Positions 45,315 to 56,971 of a stretch of DNA of 64,000 nucleotides are shown piece after piece (positions within the stretch are counted from its first letter, which is position 1; each line of letters opens with the position of its first letter). The stretch lies in assembly GCA_030248195.1 (NCBI GenBank), contig JASAND010020078.1, positions 28,371 to 92,370 on the forward strand. The letters run 5' to 3'. The notes under the pieces are model-generated. The model did not search any database, was not told the origin of the DNA, and saw only the letters and a program-made list of their open reading frames with translations. Source of the DNA: Trissonchulus latispiculum. Its lineage: Eukaryota > Nematoda > Enoplea > Enoplida > Ironidae. A program made the position numbers and the translations under genes.

Positions 45315-46526
45315 CCATTTTGGCCGTTTTTGGCCATTTTTTGACCATTTTTCGCCTCATAACTCAAAATGAGTGCATTTTCAGGCCTTGACCCAATTAC
45401 AACTTTTTCATTACTCGCCGAGAGCTTTCGAATGATACCAAAATTAGCTCATTTGGACAACTTTTTATTTTACTCATTTTTACTCACGGGGCTGCTCCGG
45501 GAGCAACCTTGCTCCCCCGGGGCTCCCCGCGCTTCAGTCAACACTTCACCCCACCCCAAACCTCCACTGAAAATTTCAGCCCAATCGGTCCAATCAATCA
45601 AAAGTTAGAGGGGGGGGACAGGGGGTGGTAACGAGATTAAATAACAAGAGCTACAGCACCTACACAGTTTAACTATCATTTTGCCAAACCACTTCTCATA
45701 CGAAAAAAAAGGAATTTTCCAAATATGAAGGACCCTCCCCAACCCCCAACCTAATAAACCATTCCTTGCCCCCCAACCTAATAACTTATTACTTCCAGCA
45801 CATTATTGTTCAGTACAAGAATCACTTTTCATTCTATAACTTAAAGAATCAACCAAACATAATTTCATGTACTGAAATAATTTAAGGTGCAGCACCATGC
45901 ATATCACACAATATCTTAAATGTGTATGCACAAAAAGAGCTACAGCACCTACACAGCTTAACTATCATTTTGCCAAACCACTTCTCATACAAAAATAAAA
46001 GGAAATTTCCAAATATGAAGGGCCCTCCCCAACCCCCAACCTAACCTCACCGACCCCCAGGTGTCCAGGACCTCTGACATTTTTGACCTCTGAAGCTCCA
46101 TAACTCAATTTTCGTACACTCTGGCGGCATGGCCCTATTACAACTTTTTATCTACTCAACGAGAGCTTTCGAATGAGCTCCATATTGCGCAGTTTCAGCT
46201 ACTTTCAATTTTGAGCCATTTTGGCCGATTTTGACCATTTTTGACCTCTTAGAAGCTCCGTAACTCAATTTTCGTACACTTTGGCGACTTGGCCATATAA
46301 CATCTTTTTATCTAGTCAACGAGAGCTTTCGAATGAGCCCCATATTGGACGGTTTCCGATAATTTCAATTGGAGCCATTTTGGCCGATTTTGACCATTTT
46401 TGACCTCTTTGAAGCTCCGTAACTCAATTTTCGTACACTTTGGCGGCTTGGCCCTATTACAACCTTTTATCTACTCAACGAGAGCTATCAAATGAGCCAC
46501 ATATTGGATAGTTTCCGATAATTTCA
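45315..46526. repeat. Satellite 2 units and dispersed repeat
   Basis: Satellite 2 carries GAAGCTCCGTAACTCAATTT, GGC(G/T)GCTTGGCCCTATTACA and CTCAACGAGAGCTTTCGAAT in units of about 157-160 bp. Between 45650 and 46045 a different repeat occurs twice in tandem (GCTACAGCACCTACACAG, CTTCTCATAC, CCCTCCCCAACCCCCAACCT). It contains the empty TTAA site matching the MITE at 41556. Confidence 0.75.
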
Positions 46527-46699
46527 ATTTTGACCATATGCAGCATCACCGTATCGAGTACTTTCGCACACCGTAACGGGGGGAGCCCCCCGCGCTTCAG
46601 TCAACACTTCACCCCACCCCCAACCCCCACCTCAAATTTCAGCCCAATCGGTCAACCCTAGCAAAAGTTAGAGGGGGGACAGGGGTGGTAACGAGATGA

Positions 46700-46734
<35 letters not shown>

Positions 46735-47768
46735 CGGACATACCCAGATGAAAGGGTTGCCTTTTTTGTGTAAAAAGCGGCAACCCAACTAGCGCTACGG
46801 CAAGAATGTGTTGCCCACGACACATCCCTTTGGGGTTTAAATTTTGCTAGACACCTTTTAAGCTGTTTCTGTTCAGGAAATCTGTCTCAGGACTCAAAGA
46901 GCTTTCAATTAAGTACCATATTGCCCATATTTTAACCAATTTTTGAAAATCCGGTTTTTTCCGGAAATTCCGGATTTTCCAATCTGCGGCCATAACTTTC
47001 GCTAGAAATATTTCCGGAAAATATGGTAAGGATAAAAATTACCCAGCTCGCCGAGCTCTTTCATTTAAGTACCATATCGACCACTTTTGGAGAAATTTTT
47101 CAAAATCCGGAATTTTCCGGAGCGAATATCTCGAAATCTGGAAATTTTCCGGAAATTTCGATTTCAGTTTCGAAATCAGCGTGGTCGAATTACCCTATGA
47201 CCGACTTTTGAGCCAAATCGGAGACAAAAAATTTTTGACCAAATTTTGGTTTTTTGAAATTTCGCCTTGGTCCCCCCTTACCACCCGAAAAAATCCGAAT
47301 TTTCAAAACCCGGAATTTCGGAACCATCTTGCTTCCGGGAGATGTCCTAGTCAAGGGCTTCAAAATAAGGTATCAACCACCCCTGTACCTCTTCTCAATC
47401 TCGAGATCTGGGGGGGGGACAGACGGATAATAATAATAACTTGCGAAGTAGCGAGAATGGGTTGCCGCGGCATTTTCCGTTTATAGATGGCTATATCTCC
47501 CAAAAGAGGCACCATTGTGACCCAGTATAGTCTGATTGGTGTAGTCCGTATCGAGAGCTCTCAATAGAGTACCATATTGACCATATTTTGAGTTGTTTAG
47601 ATTTTTGGTCATTTTGATCGATTTTGACCATTTTTGGCCCCTTTGAAGCTCCGTAACTCAATTTTCGTACATTTTGGCGGCTTGGCCCTATTACAACTTT
47701 TTATGGACTGAATGAGAGCTTTCGAATGACACCGAAATGAGCCCGATCCGAGAACTTTCAATTTTGAG
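46527..47768. repeat. 1.24-kb direct duplication, copy 2
   Basis: Copy of 44069-45314 with few substitutions (for example CTCGAAATCTGG for CTCGAAATCCGG) and a shorter (AAT)n tract. The homology stops at TTTTGAGCC, where copy 2 jumps into CCCCGCGCTTCAGTCAACAC. Confidence 0.85.
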
Positions 47769-48725
47769 CCCCCCGCGCTTCAGTCAACACTTCACCCCAC
47801 CCCCAACCCTCACCTCAAATTTCAGCCCAATCGGTCAACCCTAGCAAAAGTTAGAGGGGGGGAGCGACAGGGGTGGTAACGAGATGATGAATAATAATAA
47901 TAATAATAATAACTAGCGAAGTTGCGAGAATGGGTTGCCGCGGCATTTTCCCTTTGGGGGGACGGATTTTCAGAAGAATGCAACAGTATTTTGGTCGTAA
48001 TTTTCGCTACACGCATTTCCCGAAAATACCGCAAGCAGAAAAGTTGTTCAGCTCGACGAGCTCTTTCATTTGAGTACCATATTGACCACATTTGAAGAAA
48101 TTTTTTAAAATCCGGGTTTTCGTGAATTCCCGGATTTTCAGTTTTTCGGCTGTAACTTTCGCTAGACGCATTTCCGGAAAATGCCGCAAGCAGAAAAGTT
48201 GTTCAGCTCGACGAGCTCTTTCATTTGAGTACCATATTGACCACTTTTGAAGAACTTTTTTAAAATCCGGGTTTTCGTGAATTCCCGTATTTTCAGTTTT
48301 TCGGCTGTAACTTTCGGTAGGCGCATTTCCAGAAAATGTCGCAAGAAGAAAGTTGCTCAGCTCGACGAGCTCTTTCATTTAAGTACCATATCGACCACTT
48401 TCGGAAAATTTTTTCAAAATCCGGAATTTTCCGGGTCCAATATCTAATCCGTAAATTTTCCGGAAATTTCGATTTCAGTTTCGAAATCAGCGCTATCGAA
48501 TTACCCTATGCCCAACTTTTAAGCGAAATCGGGGACAAAAAATTTTTACGTTTCCCTTGGTCCCCCCTTACCATTTAAAAAATTCCGGGAGCCGCCATTC
48601 CCGGAATCCGGGAAATACCGGACTGTCCGCGCTACAGTCAACACTTCACCCCACCCCAAACCTCCACTGAAAATTTCAGCCCAATCGGTCCACCCAATCA
48701 AAAGTTAGAGGGGGGGACAAGGGGT
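47769..48725. repeat. Satellite 1 units with GCGCTTCAGTCAACACTTCA module
   Basis: Three satellite 1 units contain GCTCGACGAGCTC near 48054, 48208 and 48360. They are bounded by copies of the CAGTCAACACTTCACCCC ... CCCAATCGGTC module, also present at 44130, 45530 and 46590. Confidence 0.75.
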
Positions 48726-49040
48726 GGTCACGGGAATAATAATAATAAATAAACGGACATACCCAGATGAAAGGGTTGCCTTTTTTGTGTAAAAAGCGGC
48801 AACCCAATAAGCACAGACCAATAACAAGGTGTTGCCATTTCCTTTGGAAAAGTGGGCAACACAATAATAAGCACAGACCAATAACAAGGTGTTGCGCATT
48901 CCTTTGGAAAAGTGGGCAACAAAATAAGAATAATAATAATAATAATAAACATGTCCAGAACATAGGGTTCCAAACCCTTTGGAAAAGGGCGGGAACCCAA
49001 TAAGCTTATTTGCATGAATGGGTTGCCGCTGTCATTTTTC
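48726..49040. repeat. Cluster of hairpin modules separated by (AAT)n
   Basis: Four modules follow in 230 bp: GGGTTGCC, GTGTTGCC, GTGTTGCG and GGGTTCC types. The stems differ but keep pairing, as in GGTGTTGCC with GGGCAACAC, and GGGTTCC with GGAACCC. The spacers are AATAATAA and GCACAGACCAATAACAAG. Confidence 0.75.
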
Positions 49041-50350
49041 CTCTTATCAGGAGCCATACCTGAAGCTGCGTACATTTAAGAGCTTTGGCTCTATTACAAC
49101 TATTTATCCACTCAACGAGAGCTTTCGAATGATACCCATATTGTGGTTTTTCCAGAACTTTCAATTTTGACCCATTTCAGCCGGTTTTAGCCATTTTTGA
49201 CCCTTTGAGACCCCGTAACTTATTTTCTGTACATTTTGGTGCTTTGGGCCTATTATAACTTTTTATCTACTCAAGGAGAGCTTTCGAATGATACCCATAT
49301 GAACCCAATTGGACAACTTTCAATTTGTACCATTTGCAGCATCACCGTATCGAGTACTTTCACCCTGAGTCGTACCGGGTCGCCCAGGAGATATGCAAAC
49401 CTCCAAGTCAAGCCCTTCAAAATGAGGTATCAACCACCTCTCTATCCATTACCAATCTCGAGATCTGGGGGTGGACACATTCGGCAAGAAATAAATAATA
49501 AACAAGCTTATTTGCATGAATGGGTTGCCGCTGTCATTTTTCCTCTTATAAACGAGATATCCTTATCATAACAATAGATAACAATTATCCTACGATATTA
49601 CTCCTTGTCCCTATGACAACTTTTTATATACTCAAAGAGATCTTTCGATTGATACCCATATTGTCGTTTTTCCATAACTTTTGATTTTGACCCAGTTTGG
49701 CCGGTTTTGGCTATTTTGTACCCCTTTGAGGCCCCGTAACTCATTTTCTGTACATTTGGTGCTTTTGGCCCTATTACAACTTTGTATCTACTCAACGAGA
49801 GCTTTCGAACGACACCAGTATCGATAGGATCCGACAATTTTCAATTTTGACCCATTTTACCCGGTTTTGGCCATTTTTGACCCCTTTGAGGCTCCGTAAC
49901 TCAATTTCTGTAGATTATGGTGCTTTGGCCCTATTACAACTTTTTATTTACTCAACGAGAGCTTTCGAATGACACCGGTATGGATCGGATCCGACAATTT
50001 TCAATTTCGACCCATTTTGGCCGGTTTTGGCCATTTTTGACCCCTTTGAGGCTCCGTAACTCATTTTCTGTAGATTTTGGTGCTTTGGCCCTATTACAAC
50101 TTTTTATCTACGCAACTAGAGCTTTCGAATGATAACCATATGAGCCCAATTGGACAACTTTCAATTTTTACCATTTGCAGCATCACCGTATCGAGTACTT
50201 TCACCCTGAGTCGTACCGGGTCGCCCAGGAGATATGCAAACCTCCAAGTCAAGCCCTTCAAAATGAGGTATCAACCACCTCTCTATCCCTTACCAATCTC
50301 GAGATCTGGGGGTGGACACATTCGGCAAGAAATAAATAATAAATAAATAA
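49041..50350. repeat. Satellite 2 array and an 835-bp spaced duplication
   Basis: Satellite 2 units near 49070, 49210, 49740, 49890 and 50050. The block 49323-49496 (TTTGCAGCATCACCGTATCG ... CTCGAGATCTGGGGGTGGAC) recurs almost unchanged at 50158-50333. Confidence 0.75.
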
Positions 50351-50741
50351 TAAATAAATAACGGACATACCCAAGTTAAAGGGTTGCCTTTTTGTTGAAA
50401 AAGCGGCAACCCAATAAATAATAAATAAATAACGGACATACCCAAGTTAAAGGGTTGCCTTTTTGTTGAAAAAACGGCAACCCAATAATAATAACGGACA
50501 TACCCAACACAAAGGGTTGCCTTTTTGTGAAAAAGCGGCAACCCAAAAATCAAAATTCGGTTTTTTGGCTGGAACTTTCGCAAAACTAAACCAAATCGAT
50601 TACTTTGAGGACCCATGGATAGGTCTTGGGCTAAGCTTTAAAACCACCCCAGTTTGATTGCTCTACCACCTACCAGTAAGTTGCAGTAGACGAAAAGGTG
50701 TGATTTTTTGTTAAAGGTTTAACAAAAAAATCACCCGTTAA

Positions 50742-51764
50742 CAAAAAAAATCAGTGGCGGATCTGATCCCAGAGAGCAGCTAGCAACTTTTTCTCATCAG
50801 TTTTGGATAGAGCACACTAAATAACGTATTTAGAACCCAAAACCGCTAACCTAGTGCTCCAACTAGGGCAACTGACCCCGCCGAAGTCTTAGTGGTCACT
50901 GATGGCCCCAGACAGCGTCCAGTATGAAGTCTGGTGGCTCTAAAGTGCCGTTTTAAAGGCTAAAATGTTGTTTTTTCGTGTTTGTGAGTGATTATAACCT
51001 ATTTCCAGGCATTTTGGCAGAGAAATTCAGAACTTCATAATATTTTGGTGGGGTATGACCCACGGTCACGTGACCGCTGCCGGACCCGTCCGGACCCTCC
51101 AGGTGCCAACTGGACTGTCCGAAGTGGCTATAAACATGTCCTAGGGGGTTTCCCAGGGCGCTGAATCCAAATCTGGCATTAGTTTTCCGGTAACTATGGC
51201 CTAATACTGACTTCTGGGATCACGTTTACCGTTGGACGGTTCAGGTCCGGCTGGTTACCAGATTTGACTACCAGAAGTGCCCGGCAACCTCAAAAACAAC
51301 GTATATAAGGGTTTTCGAGGCCGCTATTTGACGTTAGTTTTGCTCTAGCTGCTGTTCTGACTTCAGTAACAAAACATAAAAATGATTTTTTATTTGTTAA
51401 AATTTTAACAAAAAAATCACCCACCCCGGGACGGCACAGAGGTCCAACTGGGAACTTCTATATATGTATCGATAGCCCACAGTCAGGACATGTCACATGC
51501 ACAATATGGGTTGCCTAGGGTTTTCCCTTAGTAAATAGCAGCCGAAATTCGAACTTCGGTCATGAACGTTTTTGATGTCACTTTTGGGTACCCTCACTTA
51601 AAGGTCTGCCCTGAACGCATGGAGAGGGCCTAGTGGCTCAAACTCACAGGCTGTAATGTCGAGATGTGTGGCTATCACCATGCAGAAATTTGGGTCTCTG
51701 CGACTTTCCTGTGAGCCAGGGTGGGGTGATTTTGTTTTGTTAAAATTTCGGCTGATTTTTTTTG
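50742..51764. mobile_element. TTAA-flanked element, 1,023 bp
   Basis: The ends CAAAAAAAATCAG and CTGATTTTTTTTG are inverse. TTAA sits at 50738-50741 and 51765-51768. The related words TTAACAAAAAAATCACCC occur just outside (50719) and inside (51403). The terminal repeat is short and A/T-rich, so the call is moderate. No coding. Confidence 0.5.
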
Positions 51765-51768
51765 TTAA

Positions 51769-52780
51769 GCTTGCTATATATACCTACACTATACTGTTCT
51801 AACAAAATGCTGCAAAAAGCAAAAACCAGTCTTGGTTTATCAGTCTGGTGATGTCATATGGTTGTTAGGACTAATTTAGTATATAGATGTGATACTATAC
51901 CAATTAATAAAAGAAAAAGTTAATCTGCGTTGTTCAACAATCATTTGGACTAGAAAAACGAACGGTCTGTAAATTATGACCGCCTGACAAAGTGGTCGCC
52001 CCACCATAACAAAGAAGTTGAATTGGAGAAAAAGTATTAGACAAATGAATGCTTCGCGGCCATCACTTCAAACAGGAAACCTCTTCATAGCCTGAGGGAA
52101 TAATATGCCAACTTGGCCCTGGTACCACGGCTGAAGCCTCAAAATCTGACCAATTTGAACATTATCAAAAAATTTTAAAATCGATAGATTTTGTTGTGAA
52201 TTCAAACAAATATATATATATATATACTTTCGTTATTCTTTTTGTTCAAAAATTTAACTTGAAAAACTTTTTAAACCTGATTTGGTTAAAAACTTGCAAA
52301 ATTTAAACACTAGAGGGGAAAAATGCGTTTTTCACTATGGCATTCACCCTGGTGTTTTTTCACTATGGCATCAAATGCGAGTGTGGAAATGGAAATGGAA
52401 ATGGAATGAAATGAACAACCGCCCCACAGTACGCAAACCTTCAAAGAATATATGTTTATACATATATGCTCACGTTTGCCTCGGTACTGTGGACCCACCT
52501 CAGGGATTGCACCTGTTCGCCCTTGGTCCCTACTACTCACAAAAGCGAGACTAGGCAGGCTACTTCAGTAATTTATATAAATTAAAGCTTTCATAGTTTA
52601 TACATAAATACAAGCACGTATATACGTACGTACGTACGAGCATGAAAAGTACGTAATAGCTGCTCAGTTGCCCCTCAAACAAGTGCAATCCCCAGCTTTT
52701 GGTCGAAACCTACGCGAAATAGAAACAACTATATATTAGGCATTCTTTGAACTTAGAATATTTTAGAATGTATATGCACA
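51769..52780. other. Noncoding, no recognised gene
   Basis: AT-rich with short TA tracts near 52210 and a GTAC run near 52625. A TGGAAA tandem lies near 52385. Confidence 0.5.
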
Positions 52781-52784
52781 CATA

Positions 52785-53164
52785 ATGTACGCATCATTGC
52801 TACTGATACAAAATATATGCCTAATCTTTAATATTGGCTTAAGAAAAAAATTTGTTTTGACGATAAAAAGAAAATTTATATATACGTACAATACGTGCGT
52901 ATATATGTACAGAATTTCAAAGTGTTTTACCAAAAAAGTATCGGATATATATATATCTTTTCACTGAAGTCAAATCCAATTTGAGCTCAACTTTATGTAC
53001 AAATAATGTACGCATCATTGCTGCTGATACAAAATATATGCCTAATCTTTAATATTGGCTTAAGAAAAAAAAATTTGTTTTGACGATAAAAAGAAAATTT
53101 ATATATACGTACAATACGTGCGTATATATGTACAGAATTTCAAAGTGTTTTACCAAAAAAGTAT

Positions 53165-53203
<39 letters not shown>

Positions 53204-53242
53204 TTTCACTGAAGTCAAATCCAATTTGAGCTCAACTTTATG
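52785..53242. repeat. Tandem duplication, about 220 bp x 2
   Basis: Both units run from TGTACGCATCATTGCT to CAATTTGAGCTCAACTTTAT and are nearly identical. The (TA)n inside is expanded in the second unit (53167-53201). Unit 2 starts near 53007. Confidence 0.85.
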
Positions 53243-53266
53243 AAAAATTGTAATATACAAGTAGGA

Positions 53267-53455
53267 AAAATGCTCCTTGCAGTCGCATGAAAAAGTTAAT
53301 ATGAGCTATGATGGTCAACATTTAAATGTGTCAAGGACAAGATTTAAAATGTTTAATATGAGCCACCATCTAAATAAGTAGAGGACAAGATGTAAACGGC
53401 TAATATGAGCCGCTACGTTTCTCTTGGGCTCATATTGACGCTACTAAAATGGCAA
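53267..53455. repeat. Solo terminal repeat of long-TIR family B
   Basis: It begins ACAAGTAGGAAAAATGCTCC and ends GGGCTCATATTGACGCT. It has three AATATGAGC words spaced about 45 bp, each preceded by AGGACAAGAT(T/G). It matches the inverse of 12181-12376. Confidence 0.65.
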
Positions 53456-54325
53456 ACATATAACCATCTATAAAAATCGAACCAAATCGAAATTCGAAAA
53501 AAAACATAAACTTGCTAAGTACCATTGCCTAGATATTCAAAAATAGTATAGAAAAATTTTTCCTATGGGCCGTTTGAAAAATCGAGTTAACACAAAATTG
53601 ACAAAAATCATGCTGAATACAGAGAAAAAAACCCCACTTTCAAACCCGTAAGAGAAAGTCGATTTTTTCAAAGTTCATTTTTTCCGGGCAAGTTTGGTAT
53701 CAATCGAAAGCTCTTGGCCTGGAGATTTCAAAAATGTAAATATTAGCTCTTAATTCCTTCCCGTTAATTAGTTATGCCTAATTAGCACTTTTCAAAATCC
53801 GCAAAGTGCCTTTATAGCTCATATTATGGGGGGCTCTCAGAGCACCCCATGATACAATTTTTTAATAGCAAAAGCTGTTCCCCTAGCGTACAGGTATGCT
53901 ACATCTCGCCTACTTACCCAGAACTAACTTGGTGGGATCTAGACCGCACAAGCTACGAATATCTGCATCCAGGCTTTTCGAATCATTTTTAGCAATCCAT
54001 GTTCATATGCAAGATATTCGTGGGACCCAGACTGTGCGGGGAGGCTGTAGCATACCAATTCATTTCATTCACCCTCCCAGGGAGTTATATTAACTTTCAA
54101 ATCGCATACAGTTACGCTAAAATGGGGCACAGTGTTACAATTCCACTGGTGGGTCCCTACAAACAATAATTACATACATATATATATATGCATAAACAAA
54201 GTTTCACCAATAATTACTTATTAAATTTGTTGGCTGAGGTGTGCATCAGTTTAAGAAAACTGTCTTGGCACACCCTACTTTCAAAATCAGTAAAATATTA
54301 GTTTTAACCCCTAAAACCGCTTAAA
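53456..54325. other. Noncoding, hairpin near 53835
   Basis: ATGGGGGGCTCTCAGAG with CACCCCAT forms a hairpin at 53835-53862. No gene was recognised, and the end toward 54325 is probably the 3' UTR of the retrotransposon that follows. Confidence 0.45.
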
Positions 54326-54799
54326 TCACCCCCGAAGAAATGGTATTAACAGTTGTTTATTTTCTATTATCTTCCTTTTAAATGAGTCAACTGCTAAAAT
54401 ACTGACAATTTCTTCTGGTAAATTGTTCCAAACATTACAAACTGTATAATGGAAAAAATAACCCGTATGCACACGCAAGACCCTTTCCTGCCTTAAACTA
54501 AGGAAATGTGATCTGGTACCAGCACTGTTTCCATAATGAAACAAAGTTTCAAAAGCAACGCCAAACTGATTATGCATAATTTTATGAAGACAACACAAAT
54601 CAGCTATTAGTCTACGTAGTTCCAAAGTATCTAACCCTAAAAATTCAAGTCTTTCTGAATAAGACATATTTTCTAAACCTGTAATTCTCTTAGTAAAAGA
54701 TCTTTGCACTGCTTCAATCGATCTAATATCTTTCAAAAAGCGAGGACTCCAAATTTCAGTTGCATATTCCAAAATCGGTCGAACATAAGTAGTAAACAT
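54326..54799 (-). pseudogene. CR1/Jockey-group retrotransposon, C-terminal segment
   Basis: MFTTYVRPILEYATEIWSPR followed by SIEAVQRSFTKRITGL, GLDTLELRRLIADLCCLHKI, FHYTVCNVWNNLPEEIV and DSFKRKI is the standard post-RT region of CR1/Jockey/I-group elements, ending in a stop near 54326. Upstream coding continues beyond two insertions at 56972-58177. Confidence 0.85.
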
Positions 54800-55568
54800 T
54801 AGAGATGAGATCAGGGCCGACTTTTTCGGCCCGGCCCGGCCCTGTGTCAAAAATTTCAGGCCCTGGCCCGGCCCGGCCCTGAGCGCCGTTTGGGTCTGCG
54901 CGGCCCGGCCCGGCCCTGAAAAGTCCTGATTTTTAAAAAATTCTTCTATGAAGTTTTGAGACACTTAGAATTTTGTGTTCTGCCGCACTATCGTATTCTC
55001 GAGATCCAAAGTTCATGTTCTCTCAAAAAACAGTGCATTACGAATATTTCAGCATCCTACCTTCCTAAGAAAATTACCACTAAATGTACTAAATTAGCCT
55101 GAGGCCGATTTACCGAAATATTTAAATGTTTTACATGTTTGGATGTTTGTTTGTTTGTTGTTTGAAATAGAGTTTGAAACAGTTACATATGTATGTAGTA
55201 GATTAAACTTCTGTTACTCGAAAGCTGATGTATATTTGATATTGATTTGTTGTATATTCAGTCTCATTTGACACAAAGAAAGCAAGAAATTTTGAATTTA
55301 GGAAGGCAAAACCAATTCTTAGAATTGGAAAGTGTATATATGCAATAATTTAATGTGAAAAACGTCAGGGCTTGGCAGGGCCTAACAGGGCCGGGTCGGG
55401 CCGGGCTTTTTTCGTTGGAAGCTGCGCGGACCGGCCCGGCCCTTACTGACTTTTCTTCAGGCCCGGCCCGGCCCGGCCCGGCCCTGACTGGAAATCAGGT
55501 CTGCGCGGCCCGGCCCGGCCCGTCGGGCCGGGCCGGGCCGGGCTTTGTCGGCCCTGATCTCATCTCTA
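54800..55568. mobile_element. hAT-like element with GGCCCGG arms, 769 bp
   Basis: The inverted ends TAGAGATGAGATCAGGGCC lie at both borders and the octamer GTAAACAT flanks both sides (54792-54799, 55569-55576). Both arms are dense GGCCCGG arrays of about 100-180 bp, while the middle is AT-rich. No transposase. ORFs through the arms are artefacts. Confidence 0.9.
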
Positions 55569-55581
55569 GTAAACATTTTAA

Positions 55582-56971
55582 CTAAAGTCTGACCAAAAAA
55601 TGTAGGGAGCGAAATTGTTTTGTTTATACTGAATTACCGGTACATTTTAGCTGCAGCAATGTATACATTTTCTGAACCGTCAAGGCATAAACTTTCTTTT
55701 GGTTGAAAAAATTTTTTAAAAAATTAAAATTCATCAAAAGAAGCCGATTTTTTAGGTTTTGAAAGATCAGTAGAAGACAGGAACTAGCCGTTCGGTAGAA
55801 AATTAGCCCATGTCTCACACATTTTGAATCCCGAATATCAGCTGATTTCGTCAAACATTGCGATAGTTATTCAATTTTTTCGATTTTCAAAATCCTTTGA
55901 TCTTTGCCGCTTTTCCAACTTTGACTGGCTATTACTCGCGACTCACTCAAATAACTGAAATATAACTTAAATAAATAATAAAATAACTCAAATAACTAAA
56001 ATATGCAAAAAACTTTTAATTGGATTTTCAGGACCGCTTACGTGTCAGCTTTCATGTGATATATGTGGTTTTTCAAAATTTGAAAATCGATTTTTTCGAA
56101 AAATACCACTTTTTGACCCAAAATTTCGACAATGCGAATCCAGCAAAAGTGGGTAAAAATAACATTATCATAAAGTTTAATCTGATCTGAATCCAACGAT
56201 ATAACGTTTTTGTGGCTACGACTTAAATTGCCCCAGCAACGAATTTTTAAACAATTTCCTATTTCAGGTGATTTCTGACAAGTTGTGCTATATTGTGCAT
56301 TGATTTGCCGCAAATAGTGTAAACTAGCCAAACACAGGCTAAAAAACGAAATTGTTTAAAAATTAGTTGCGGATGCAATATACGTCGTAGCCACGAAAAC
56401 TTTATATCGTTGGATTCAGCTCAGATTAAACTTTATGATAATGTTATTTTTACCCACTTTTGCTGGATTCGCATTGTCGGATTTTTTAGTCAAAAAGTGG
56501 TATTTTTCGAAAAAATCGATTTTTAAATTTTGAAAAACTACATATATCACATGAAAGCTGACACGTTAGCGGTCCTGAAAATCCAATTAAAAATTTTTTG
56601 CATTGAGTGAGTCGCGAGTAATAGCCAGTCAAAGTTGGAAAAGCGGCAAAGATCAAAGGATTTTGAAAATCGAAAAAATTGAATAACTATCGCAATGTTT
56701 GACGAAATCAGCTGATATTCGGGATTCAAAATGTGTGAGACATGGGCTAATTTTCTACCGAACGGCTAGTTCCTGTCTTCTACTGATCTTTCAAAACCTA
56801 AAAAATCGGCTTCTTTTGATGAATTTTAATTTTTAAAAAAATTTTTTCAACCAAAAGAAAGTTTATGCCATGACGGTTCAGAAAATATATACATTGCTGC
56901 AGCAAAAATGTACCGGTAATTCAGTATAAACAAAACAATTTCGCTCCCTACATTTTTTGGTCAGACTTTAG
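55582..56971. mobile_element. Foldback element, about 1.39 kb
   Basis: The two halves are long inverted copies: CTAAAGTCTGACCAAAAAAT at 55582 and its inverse ending at 56971, with pairing continuing almost to the centre near 56290-56350. Arms are about 680 bp with few differences. The host coding frame is continuous if the element and two bases are removed. No ORF of interest. Confidence 0.85.

Noticed and set aside
42992..48449. Short conserved proteins repeated in the satellite region (ELFHLSTIST-type)
   Set aside because: They are repeated because the DNA is repeated; the frames close at different points and no start is conserved.
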